Source: Methylococcaceae bacterium UBA1147 (GTDB taxonomy: Bacteria; Pseudomonadota; Gammaproteobacteria; Methylococcales; UBA1147). Taken from it: a stretch of DNA of 6,043 bases. The position numbers and the translations under genes were made by a program. Below the pieces are notes generated by a model. It did not search any database. It was not told the origin of the DNA and saw only the letters and a list, made by a program, of their open reading frames with translations. Positions 1 to 6,017 of the stretch are shown piece by piece. Position 1 is the stretch's first letter. Each line of letters starts with the position of its first letter. The stretch covers positions 31,590 to 37,632 of the forward strand of contig DBZZ01000045.1 in NCBI GenBank assembly GCA_002311315.1, read 5' to 3'.

Positions 1-315
1 ATCGGCAAGCTGGAAACGATGCTCGAAGGCCCGTTCGGCGATTCCCTGGTGCAGGTAGTTTCTCGGCTCGTCTGAAGGCGTTTTCCGACCTTTCACGATC
101 ATCTGATTGTTGTGTGCCTCCAGAGACAAGTCTGCCTCAGTAAAGCCCGCAACGGCCATGGTAATTCGGTAATTGTTTTCCTCAATCTTTTCGATGTTGT
201 ATGGAGGATAAGCGGTCTGTGCGCGCTCGCCCCGTGTGGCAGCATCCATCAGGCCTGCCAGCCGATCGAAACCGATTGAAGAACTGTATAACGGTGAAAA
301 ATCAAATGTGGTCAT
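1..315 (-). CDS. ibpA: Small heat-shock protein, IbpA-like Hsp20 (3' end outside window)
   Basis: Hsp20 proteins are ATP-independent cytoplasmic holdases that bind unfolding proteins and inclusion bodies and hand them to DnaK/ClpB. The 105 visible codons begin MTTFDFSPLYSSSIGFDRL, closely matching the N-terminus of E. coli IbpA/IbpB. The start of the alpha-crystallin domain follows at residues 36-105, with YPPYNIE (36-42), NYRI (48-51), VAGF (55-58) and the GIAER-F motif (91-97). The family is usually about 140-160 residues, so roughly the last 35-50 residues are missing beyond base 1. An in-frame ATG lies two codons upstream (319-321), but the ATG at 313-315 is preferred. It has a 9-base spacing to the AGGAG at 325-329, against 3 bases for the other, and it aligns with IbpA. 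The upstream region carries a sigma-32-like promoter and a ROSE-like leader. The gene reads in the same direction as the tyrosine operon, but its own promoter makes it a separate unit. Confidence 0.95.
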   Translation of the reverse strand, partial: MTTFDFSPLYSSSIGFDRLAGLMDAATRGERAQTAYPPYNIEKIEENNYRITMAVAGFTEADLSLEAHNNQMIVKGRKTPSDEPRNYLHQGIAERAFEHRFQLAD

Positions 316-318
316 GAT

Positions 319-382
319 CATACTCTCCTATATCTAAGCAATATGAATTGATTTCGACAGTACGTATATGCGTCCCTGTCGA
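319..382 (-). promoter_or_regulatory. ROSE-like RNA thermometer in the hsp20 5' leader
   Basis: On the minus strand, the leader between the predicted transcription start (about 382) and the hsp20 start can form two hairpins. The first pairs 376-382 with 354-360 (7 perfect base pairs), with a further 3-bp helix inside it (371-373 with 362-364). The second pairs 336-345 (CAUAUUGCUU) with 319-327, which covers part of the AGGAG ribosome binding site (325-329) and the upstream AUG. Aligned this way, a single G in UUGCU is left bulged opposite the Shine-Dalgarno strand, which is the hallmark of ROSE thermometers known from ibpA and other hsp20 leaders. Helices and motif are seen directly; heat-induced melting is inferred from the family. 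Folding was done by eye, without energies. Confidence 0.72.
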
Positions 383-388
383 TATAGG

Positions 389-417
389 AAATGGTGATCA
401 ACACAATGAATTTCAAG
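389..417 (-). promoter_or_regulatory. Sigma-32 (RpoH)-type heat-shock promoter for hsp20
   Basis: On the minus strand, CTTGAAA (417-411) is a perfect match to the RpoH -35 box. It is followed by a 14-base spacer and CACCATTT (396-389), which differs from the CCCCATnT -10 consensus at one position. The predicted transcription start, about 7 bases downstream near 382, coincides with the first base of the leader hairpin, giving a leader of about 65 bases. The position in front of a small heat-shock gene supports the call. Transcriptional control here and translational control by the leader would act in series. Confidence 0.8.
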
Positions 418-565
418 GCTTCAAGAATACGTCCGGGCAACATTCGCCGTTCTCACCGGATTCCCGTTTGGCCAAGCCATCGCTGTTAAAGGCAGCATAT
501 GGCACACTTTCCCAAGGGGCCAAGGCAGCCCGTTTGCTGGATTCCAGCCATGATGTCCGAAACAA

Positions 566-1252
566 TCAGGCAATCTGGATGTTTGCTCTCCCGGATTTCC
601 TGTTTTCCGGTGCATCCAGCTGATTCTCCGGTGCAGCTTGTCTAAAGGCCTCTAGACTGATGCAATTGCGATAGATTCCCAGAATCAGTGGGTAACGCTC
701 AACAGCGAGCCCGAAGCGTAACGCATTATAGACCTGTGGGATCAGAAACAGGTCGGCAAGACCGGGGACAGTGCCAAAACAAAAGGAACCCTTCGACCCA
801 GAGCCTCGGATTCGGTTTTCAAAGGCACCAAACCCTTTTTCCAACCAATGCTGCATCCATTCATTTCTTGGCTTGACTGGTTCATTCCCAGGCCACAGAT
901 AATTCAGTACCCTCAGGTTGTTGAGCGGATGTATGTCACAGGCGATCATTTGGGTCAGTGATCGGACAAAGGCCCGCGCTCTGACACCTTCGGGTAGCAA
1001 GGGTGGAAGCGGATAGCGTTCTTCAAGATACTCGACAATCGCGGCCGACTCGGTCAACAGTCCGTCCGTGGTTTGAATCGCCGGCACCAGTCCCTGGGGG
1101 TTGATTGCGAGATACTCGCTATGGTTCTGTTCGCCACCATTTTCGAGCAGATGCACCGGATGGATCGTGTAGTCGAGATTTTTCAGGTTCAATGCAATGC
1201 GAACCCTGTACGCAGCGGAACTGCGGAAATAGCTGTAAAGCACTAGCGACAT
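566..1252 (-). CDS. maiA: Maleylacetoacetate isomerase (zeta-class GST)
   Basis: Cytoplasmic glutathione-dependent enzyme that converts maleylacetoacetate to fumarylacetoacetate, the third step after 4-hydroxyphenylpyruvate. The 228-residue product has the zeta-class N-terminal thioredoxin-like domain, with YSYFRSSAAYRVRIALNLK (6-24). In GSTZ1 the motif reads SSC; here the Cys is Ala13, while Ser11-Ser12 are kept, as in many bacterial members. The glutathione-site motifs NPQGLVPA (51-58) and TESAAIVEYLEE (67-78) follow, then the alpha-helical domain with CDIHPLNNLRVLNYL (105-119) and GLADLFLIPQVYNALRF (164-180). The family usually ends at about 210-215 residues, near AAPENQLDA (206-214); here about 14 further residues follow, probably a lost stop codon. 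The start overlaps the end of fahA by 10 bases and has only a weak ribosome binding site, so translation is probably coupled. It is the last gene of the operon. No intrinsic terminator was seen before hsp20. Confidence 0.95.
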   Translation of the reverse strand: MSLVLYSYFRSSAAYRVRIALNLKNLDYTIHPVHLLENGGEQNHSEYLAINPQGLVPAIQTTDGLLTESAAIVEYLEERYPLPPLLPEGVRARAFVRSLTQMIACDIHPLNNLRVLNYLWPGNEPVKPRNEWMQHWLEKGFGAFENRIRGSGSKGSFCFGTVPGLADLFLIPQVYNALRFGLAVERYPLILGIYRNCISLEAFRQAAPENQLDAPENRKSGRANIQIA

Positions 1253-2226
1253 GGTTCCACAGTCTGCTCGATCGCGCCAAAAACCGATCTGCCCTGACGA
1301 TCCAACATGTCAATACGCAGGGTGTCGCCAAAACGCATGAATGCAGTCACTGCTTCACCCTTTTCAGCAATTTCTACTACTCGTTTCTCGACGATACAGG
1401 AGAAGCCTTGTTTCAGGTCGCGGTTACTCACAGTTCCGCTGCCAATGATCGTCCCGGCCTGCAAGCGGCGTGTCTTCGCCCCATGGCTGATCAATTCGGC
1501 AAAACTGAAATGCATATCAGCCCCGGCATCGGCCGTTCCGAACAGATCTTCGTTCCAGTAAACCTTGAGCTGACCATGCAGACGAGTTCCGTCCCAACGA
1601 TCCCCCATCTCGTCAGGAGTCACCGCAACCGGGGAGAAAGCGCTTGATGGTTTGCCGTTGAGAAATCCAAACCCCTTCGCCAGTTCGGTAGGAATCAGGT
1701 TTCTCAAAGAGATGTCGTTAACGAGTACAAGCAATCGAATATGGCCGGCTGCCCTGTCTGCCAATAGACCCATCGGCACGTCATCGGTAATCACGGCGAC
1801 CTCAGCTTCAAAATCAATGCCCCAGGCCTCATCCTGCACAACAATCGGGTCTCGAGCCCCAAGAAAACTGTCGGACCCGCCCTGGTACATCAAAGGGTCC
1901 TCCAGGAAACTCGGTGGCATGGTCGCACCACGTGCGTTGCGGACCCTTTCCACATGGCTCAGGTAGGCGCTTCCGTCTAACCACTGATACGCCCTCGGCA
2001 GGGGTGCGGCCAGTTCCGACCAGTCAAAGGGGCGCCCCATGGCGTGATCGCGGTTTAAGGATTCGTAAATGGCCGCCAGATCAGGAGCAGTACGGTCCCA
2101 GTTTTCCAAAGTTGCCTGTAGTGTGCCGACCGATTCCCGGACTTCCAGTAAACGTGTGAGGTCGCGATCGAACACCGCCAGTTGTCCATCCCGGCTAGTG
2201 CGGCTTTTCAGGGATCCAAGTTTCAT
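1243..2226 (-). CDS. fahA: Fumarylacetoacetase (FAA hydrolase family)
   Basis: Hydrolyses fumarylacetoacetate to fumarate and acetoacetate, the last step of tyrosine breakdown; a cytoplasmic, divalent-metal-dependent enzyme. From the chosen start the product is 327 residues, the length usual for the short bacterial form (animal enzymes are about 420). The N-terminus MKLGSLKSRTSRDGQLAVF resembles these proteins. The catalytic fold is shown by DFEAEVAV (138-145), whose Glu140 and Glu142 match metal ligands of the family. Asp171 in VNDISLRNL (169-177) is a third likely ligand. KGFGFLNGK (184-192) and GSGTVSN (262-268), the counterpart of the family's GTxS motif, follow. An in-frame ATG nine codons upstream (2253) is rejected: it lies inside hmgA, has no good ribosome binding site, and does not fit the family N-terminus. 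The ATG at 2224-2226 makes an ATGA overlap with the hmgA stop, which favours translational coupling. Confidence 0.94.
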   Translation of the reverse strand: MKLGSLKSRTSRDGQLAVFDRDLTRLLEVRESVGTLQATLENWDRTAPDLAAIYESLNRDHAMGRPFDWSELAAPLPRAYQWLDGSAYLSHVERVRNARGATMPPSFLEDPLMYQGGSDSFLGARDPIVVQDEAWGIDFEAEVAVITDDVPMGLLADRAAGHIRLLVLVNDISLRNLIPTELAKGFGFLNGKPSSAFSPVAVTPDEMGDRWDGTRLHGQLKVYWNEDLFGTADAGADMHFSFAELISHGAKTRRLQAGTIIGSGTVSNRDLKQGFSCIVEKRVVEIAEKGEAVTAFMRFGDTLRIDMLDRQGRSVFGAIEQTVEPCR

Positions 2227-3338
2227 TTCCAGGAATTTACATATTCGGTCCATTCAACCGCTTGAGCAGCTTCGGCAACATCAAGGCTTTCCCGGGTGTC
2301 GATCATCACAGCAACTTCCTTGATCTCCTTACCGCAGTTTGCGGCGGCATTTTTCAATGCCTTGGGATGGGGACCGTGCGGTATTCCACTTGGATGGAGA
2401 GTCATCATGCCCGGGTGGATATGGTCGCGTGAGAAAAACTTGCCGTAGTGGTAGAAAATCAGTTCATCGTAATCGTCATTACTGTGAAAAAACGGCACAT
2501 TCAATACGGCAGGATCGGTTTCAAAAGGCCTGGGAACAAACGTACAGACAACAAAGCGACTCGATACAAAGGTGGAATGCGCTGACGGCGGAACGTGATA
2601 ACGATGGCTCATTAAAGGTCTTATGCTGCGCCAGTTAATGCGTACCGGCATCAAGGTACCATGCCACCCGACCGCGTCCAGGGGATTAAAGGGATAAGTG
2701 ATAGTCGTCAGCTGATTCCGCCGCTTAACAACAATTTTCCAGTCCACGTCATTCTGTTGGGCAAAGAAAGCCTCATCAAGTGCCGGAACATCCAGTATCG
2801 CCGGGTCGAAAATCGCCTGATTACTAACCAGACCTTTTTCAGGTAGTCGATAACTGTCATTGGTCGCTTCGATCAACAACAGGCTCACCGGCTTTTCGAC
2901 ATTCAAACGCCACACGGTCCCCCGAGGAAACATCAGATAATCGCCCTCACTGAATACAAGATGTCCGTAGTCACAAAACAGTTCTCCCTGGCCTTCATGA
3001 ACAAATATCAGTTCGTCACCGTCTGCATTTCTGAACAGATGATCCATGTCGTCATCCAGTCGGACAAACCGAACCTGTACGCTGATATTTCTAAATAGCA
3101 ACGAGGCCTGTGATGGTGACTGGACAGAAGTGCTTAGCTCCCTAGTGTCGAACGCCCGCGGTCTCATACTACCTTCGATATTCAGCCAAGCGGTTGGCGG
3201 GTGGCGATGGTACATCTGTGTAGCCGGGCCGTAGAACCCTTCTTTTCCCAGTTCTCTTTCGTAGGTATTCTCTGGAAGGTCAGCGTGGGCCTGACGGGAT
3301 GATTTTCCCTCAATTCTGGGCATATTAATCCAAGGCAT
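2223..3338 (-). CDS. hmgA: Homogentisate 1,2-dioxygenase (short bacterial form)
   Basis: Non-haem Fe(II) cupin enzyme that opens the ring of homogentisate with O2 to give maleylacetoacetate, the second step of the operon pathway. The 371 residues compare with about 430-445 for the human and Pseudomonas type, and match the shorter bacterial branch. An N-terminal cupin-like half contains DELIFVHEGQGEL (108-120) and FSEGDYLMFPRGTVWRL (129-145). The C-terminal half holds the likely iron site: His285 in FFHSN, Glu292 in YDELIFY and His321 in IPHGPHP, by analogy with human His335, Glu341 and His371. The His-to-Glu spacing is one residue longer than in the human enzyme. The start follows GGGGAG (3346-3351) at a 7-base spacing and overlaps the hppD stop by one base (TAATG); a second Met at residue 6 is possible. 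The 3' end overlaps fahA by 4 bases. The unusual N-terminus (residues 1-35) has no motif I recognise. Confidence 0.93.
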   Translation of the reverse strand: MPWINMPRIEGKSSRQAHADLPENTYERELGKEGFYGPATQMYHRHPPTAWLNIEGSMRPRAFDTRELSTSVQSPSQASLLFRNISVQVRFVRLDDDMDHLFRNADGDELIFVHEGQGELFCDYGHLVFSEGDYLMFPRGTVWRLNVEKPVSLLLIEATNDSYRLPEKGLVSNQAIFDPAILDVPALDEAFFAQQNDVDWKIVVKRRNQLTTITYPFNPLDAVGWHGTLMPVRINWRSIRPLMSHRYHVPPSAHSTFVSSRFVVCTFVPRPFETDPAVLNVPFFHSNDDYDELIFYHYGKFFSRDHIHPGMMTLHPSGIPHGPHPKALKNAAANCGKEIKEVAVMIDTRESLDVAEAAQAVEWTEYVNSWK

Positions 3339-4390
3339 TAGAGTACTCCCCGCTTCATTTGGTCACGCTCTATTGATTCAAATAGAGCCTTGAAATTCCC
3401 CTCGCCAAAACCCCTGTTCCCTTTGCGCTGGATGACTTCAAAGAAAATCGGACCGATCACCGTGGTGGTAAAGATCTGCAACAGCAACCCGGTACTTCTT
3501 TCCGCTGCGCCATCGATCAGAATCCGCTGTGCCCTGAGCCTGGCAATGTCTTCATTGTGTCCTGGAATACGTTGGTCTAGCCGGTCATAGTAAACATCAG
3601 GGACCTCCAGAAATTCGATGCCATTGGCCCGAAGTGCTGCGACCGTAGAATAAATATCATCGGACGATAACGCGATGTGCTGGATCCCTTCACCGTGATA
3701 AGTATCCAGGTACTCCTGGATCTGGGATTTGGCATCGGAAGGCTCGTTGATGGGTATCTGGATCTTTCCGCAGGGACTAGTCATGGCTCGAGACTTCAGA
3801 CCGGTCGTCTGACCATGGATGTCAAAATAGCGGATCTCTTGAAAATTAAACAGCCGTTGATAAAAACGGGCCCAGTGATTCATCTGCCCTTGACTGACAT
3901 TATGGGTTAAATGATCAATTTCGCTGAGACCGACTCCGTCGGGTCTGAATTCAACCCCTTCGTAAGCGTTGAAATCAACATCATAAATCGAGCGGTCTCC
4001 GTAACGGTCGATCAGATAAATCAGGCTGCGACCAATCCCCCGGATCGCCGGGATATTCAGTTCCATTGGGCGGACATCGAAGGGATGGGATTCTGCGCCC
4101 TGCTTGATCGCCCGTTCATAGCTTTTCGCAGCATTCTTGACGCGAATACCAAAAGCGCAAATGGATGCTCCGTGCACCTTGGCGAAGGCTTGCGCGAAAC
4201 TGGTCGGCTCATGATTGATGAGGAAATTAATTCCGCCCTGACGATATAGAACGACATCTTTCGAACGATGTTGTGCGATGGCGACAAAACCCATTTGTGA
4301 AAACAGATTTTCCAGGGCGCGGGTATCGGGAGCCGTGTATTCAACAAATTCAAATCCATCGGTTCCCATCGGATTGGGAATGTTTCCCAT
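3338..4390 (-). CDS. hppD: 4-hydroxyphenylpyruvate dioxygenase
   Basis: Fe(II)-dependent enzyme that converts 4-hydroxyphenylpyruvate and O2 to homogentisate and CO2; the committed step and first gene of the operon. The 350-residue length is normal (Pseudomonas enzyme 357). Two vicinal-oxygen-chelate domains are visible: an N-terminal one starting GFEFVEYTAP (12-21) and a catalytic C-terminal one starting IDHLTHNV (158-165). The iron ligands are His160, His238 (GIQHIAL, 235-241) and Glu318 (FFEVIQRKGN, 316-325), equivalent to His161, His240 and Glu322 of P. fluorescens HPPD. The substrate-pocket motif IPINEP (212-217) and the C-terminal gate helix with GFGEGNFKALFESIE (327-341) favour HPPD over the related hydroxymandelate synthase. 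The start has a good ribosome binding site, GGAG (4398-4401), at a 7-base spacing. The divergent region 4391-4754 must contain the operon promoter, but no convincing sigma-70 boxes were found. Confidence 0.97.
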   Translation of the reverse strand: MGNIPNPMGTDGFEFVEYTAPDTRALENLFSQMGFVAIAQHRSKDVVLYRQGGINFLINHEPTSFAQAFAKVHGASICAFGIRVKNAAKSYERAIKQGAESHPFDVRPMELNIPAIRGIGRSLIYLIDRYGDRSIYDVDFNAYEGVEFRPDGVGLSEIDHLTHNVSQGQMNHWARFYQRLFNFQEIRYFDIHGQTTGLKSRAMTSPCGKIQIPINEPSDAKSQIQEYLDTYHGEGIQHIALSSDDIYSTVAALRANGIEFLEVPDVYYDRLDQRIPGHNEDIARLRAQRILIDGAAERSTGLLLQIFTTTVIGPIFFEVIQRKGNRGFGEGNFKALFESIERDQMKRGVL

Positions 4391-4531
4391 GGTGGTTCTC
4401 CGTCCGTTTGCACAAGAGACCCCTCAATGTATCGGGATGCTCCTGCAGCATAGAGAAAAACAACCTGCTTGAATCTGGGAGGCGTTCGATCTAGACAACA
4501 TAGCCAGATTCACATTTTGGCGTTGGGTCTC

Positions 4532-4558
4532 CTAGCCATCGCTGATTGCAATGGCTAG
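4532..4558. repeat. 8-bp perfect inverted repeat, candidate operator
   Basis: CTAGCCAT (4532-4539) is repeated as its exact reverse complement ATGGCTAG (4551-4558) across 11 bases. The half-site centres are 19 bases apart, about two helical turns, which suits a dimeric regulator bound to one face. A second palindrome, ATTGCAAT (4545-4552), overlaps the right arm. No T-run follows on either strand, so it is not a standard terminator. The regulator is unknown and not encoded in the window. Confidence 0.45.
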
Positions 4559-4604
4559 TACTCCACTTACCTCATAGACCTTCTGGGTCTGTCTTAGGTT
4601 CATC

Positions 4605-4627
4605 TGCTTCTTGGAAAACAAGAAGCA
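4605..4627. repeat. 9-bp perfect hairpin, GAAAA loop, function unknown
   Basis: TGCTTCTTG (4605-4613) pairs with CAAGAAGCA (4619-4627) across a 5-base loop GAAAA (4614-4618). This is the strongest local stem in the window. It lies about 130 bases before the PLP-enzyme gene and would sit in its leader if transcription starts upstream. Neither side carries the T-run of an intrinsic terminator. It could be a protein-binding palindrome, an mRNA stability or attenuation element, or a relic. Confidence 0.5.
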
Positions 4628-4754
4628 TGACCTTTAACAGGATGGCAGCAATCGACAGTTCCGGCCGAAACGAAGCACGAATCTTCCTGTCTAAACACGA
4701 AACCATTGATGCCAGACAATTCACCAGAGCGAGTTCTCGCCACGACCCGGAAGA

Positions 4755-5939
4755 TTGCAGATCATCTACAAAAAATACTTCAGCCGCTTTCTGACTTTAC
4801 ACCCCAACGAGCTCCATTTTACGGCGCACAGTCATCATTTTTGGCCCGATGTAACCCGTGATGCGGTTATGCGCCACTGGGATGATTCGGCTCGATACGT
4901 TGATAACAAGTGGGAATGGATCATGGATGAAGTTTTTCATCCCACCCAGAAGCTGATTGCCGACTTGATCGGGTCCGAAACACCGGAACAGATCGTTTTC
5001 GGTGCAAATACCCATGAATTTATCTGCCGTTTGCTCTCCTGTTTCAGGAGGGAGGCAGTATTCTCGATCTTAACAACTGACAGCGAATTTCAAAGTTTCG
5101 GGCGTCAAGCCAGACGCCTTGAAGAAGAGGTCGGTATTACCGTCAAAAAAATACCCGTAGAACCCATCGGTACATTTAATAGTCGCTTTATAGAAGCCCT
5201 TCGGCAGCAACAATTTGATCTAATTTTTCTTAGCCAGGTATTTTACAATTCCGGTCGCGCAATCGCAGATTTGGACGCGTTCATGCAGGCTCTAATAGAA
5301 CTTGCGAGCCTGGACACAGTGATTGTTCTAGACGGATACCACGCTTTTTGTGCCCTGCCAACCACGATTTCTCCTTTTGCGGACCGGGTGTTCTACCTTG
5401 CCGGTGGCTACAAGTACGCCCAGGCCGGCGAAGGTGTCTGTTTTTTGCACAGTCCCCCAGGATCTGAACTTCGACCCGTCAATACCGGGTGGTTTGCCGA
5501 TTTCGGGGGGCTTAGCTCAGATCAACACGGCGCGGTAGCCTACGCAAAAGACGGTCTCCGCTTCGCCGGGGCCACCTTTGACCCAGGGGGTGTCTACCGA
5601 CTGAAGTCAGTGCTAGAACTTTTCCGAAGCCTTGGTCTCGAAAGCAAGAAAATCCACGAACACGTGAAAAACCTTCAGGATTTTTTTATCTCCAGACTGG
5701 GCACAACTGACCATCCCCTCATTAATCAGGGCAATCTCTTGTATGACTCTGGCAGCCCTCACGGACATTTTTTGACATTTGTTCTTGGATCACAGAAAAA
5801 TGCCGCGGATTTCTGCACACAATTAAAAAAAATCGGGGTATATACGGATCATCGGGGAAACCACCTGCGCATGGGCTTTGGGATTTACCATGAAGCCGCA
5901 GATATCAAAGAATTTTTCAGCCGTTTGCCCAAGACGTAG
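4755..5939 (+). CDS. Kynureninase-like PLP-dependent enzyme (class V aminotransferase fold), substrate unknown
   Basis: A 394-residue fold-type I PLP enzyme resembling kynureninases and class V aminotransferases. Visible motifs are: an N-terminal substrate/cofactor segment LHFTAHSHHFWPDVT (20-34), near the place of the GNSLG motif of kynureninases; FGANTHEF (82-89), likely holding the PLP phosphate; LDGYHAFCALP (192-202), where Asp193 should bond the pyridine nitrogen; and GGYKYAQAGEG (217-227), where Lys220 is the likely Schiff-base lysine. The C-terminal small domain ends with HLRMGFGIYHE (370-380). All catalytic positions appear intact. True kynureninase cleaves kynurenine to anthranilate and alanine, but the divergence and the absence of other kyn genes leave the substrate open. 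The start is doubtful. The frame is closed by a TGA at 4707, and the only standard codon that keeps the N-terminus is TTG at 4755, just one base after GGAAG (4749-4753). ATC at 4761 would be better spaced but is a rare start. The divergent position next to hppD suggests a link to aromatic amino acids (inference). Confidence 0.85.
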   Translation: MQIIYKKYFSRFLTLHPNELHFTAHSHHFWPDVTRDAVMRHWDDSARYVDNKWEWIMDEVFHPTQKLIADLIGSETPEQIVFGANTHEFICRLLSCFRREAVFSILTTDSEFQSFGRQARRLEEEVGITVKKIPVEPIGTFNSRFIEALRQQQFDLIFLSQVFYNSGRAIADLDAFMQALIELASLDTVIVLDGYHAFCALPTTISPFADRVFYLAGGYKYAQAGEGVCFLHSPPGSELRPVNTGWFADFGGLSSDQHGAVAYAKDGLRFAGATFDPGGVYRLKSVLELFRSLGLESKKIHEHVKNLQDFFISRLGTTDHPLINQGNLLYDSGSPHGHFLTFVLGSQKNAADFCTQLKKIGVYTDHRGNHLRMGFGIYHEAADIKEFFSRLPKT

Positions 5940-6017
5940 TTTGGGGGAAACTGAAACTTGTTGCTTGCCTAGAGGGTCTTATCGTTAAAGTAAACAAAGC
6001 CGAATAGGAGGTGCATC

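Larger units (their letters stand above)
4391..4754. promoter_or_regulatory. Divergent intergenic region between hppD and the PLP-enzyme gene
   Basis: These 364 bases separate two outward-reading units, so they should contain both promoters and any operator. No clear -35/-10 pair, sigma-54 box or TyrR-type box could be found on either strand. Two strong inverted repeats (4532-4558 and 4605-4627) and a weak one between them (AGACC at 4576-4580 with GGTCT at 4586-4590) crowd the middle. The 7-mer GAGACCC at 4416-4422 recurs inverted at 4525-4531, which may be chance. No coding region is supported; an 82-codon open frame on the plus strand shows no protein-like features. Confidence 0.6.

Noticed and set aside
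418..565. Possible terminator or gene remnant in the spacer after maiA
   Set aside because: Short GC-rich repeats such as the tandem CCAAGG at about 515-530 are present, but there is no stable stem with a T-run and no recognisable residual coding on either strand.
348..623. 91-codon plus-strand open frame between hsp20 and maiA
   Set aside because: It starts with TTG inside the thermometer leader, has no ribosome binding site, overlaps the end of maiA antisense, and the product has no recognisable features.
1105..1647. 180-codon plus-strand frame antisense to maiA and fahA
   Set aside because: It is the reverse-strand shadow of two well-supported genes, with no ribosome binding site or known motif.
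2226..2253. Upstream ATG start for fahA giving a 336-residue product
   Set aside because: The extra nine residues lie within hmgA, lack a good ribosome binding site and precede the family-typical MKL start; the ATGA overlap supports 2226.
4057..4413. 118-codon minus-strand open frame overlapping the start of hppD
   Set aside because: It is an out-of-frame shadow of hppD, whose frame carries the conserved enzyme sequence.
4546..4794. 82-codon plus-strand frame that could supply a frameshifted N-terminus for the PLP enzyme
   Set aside because: It is in another frame, its sequence is not protein-like, and the PLP enzyme already has its expected N-terminal motif without it.
4755..5939. Naming the PLP enzyme a tyrosine aminotransferase to complete the pathway
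   Set aside because: Tyrosine aminotransferases of bacteria are class I; this protein has the kynureninase/class V pattern, so the neighbourhood alone does not justify the name.
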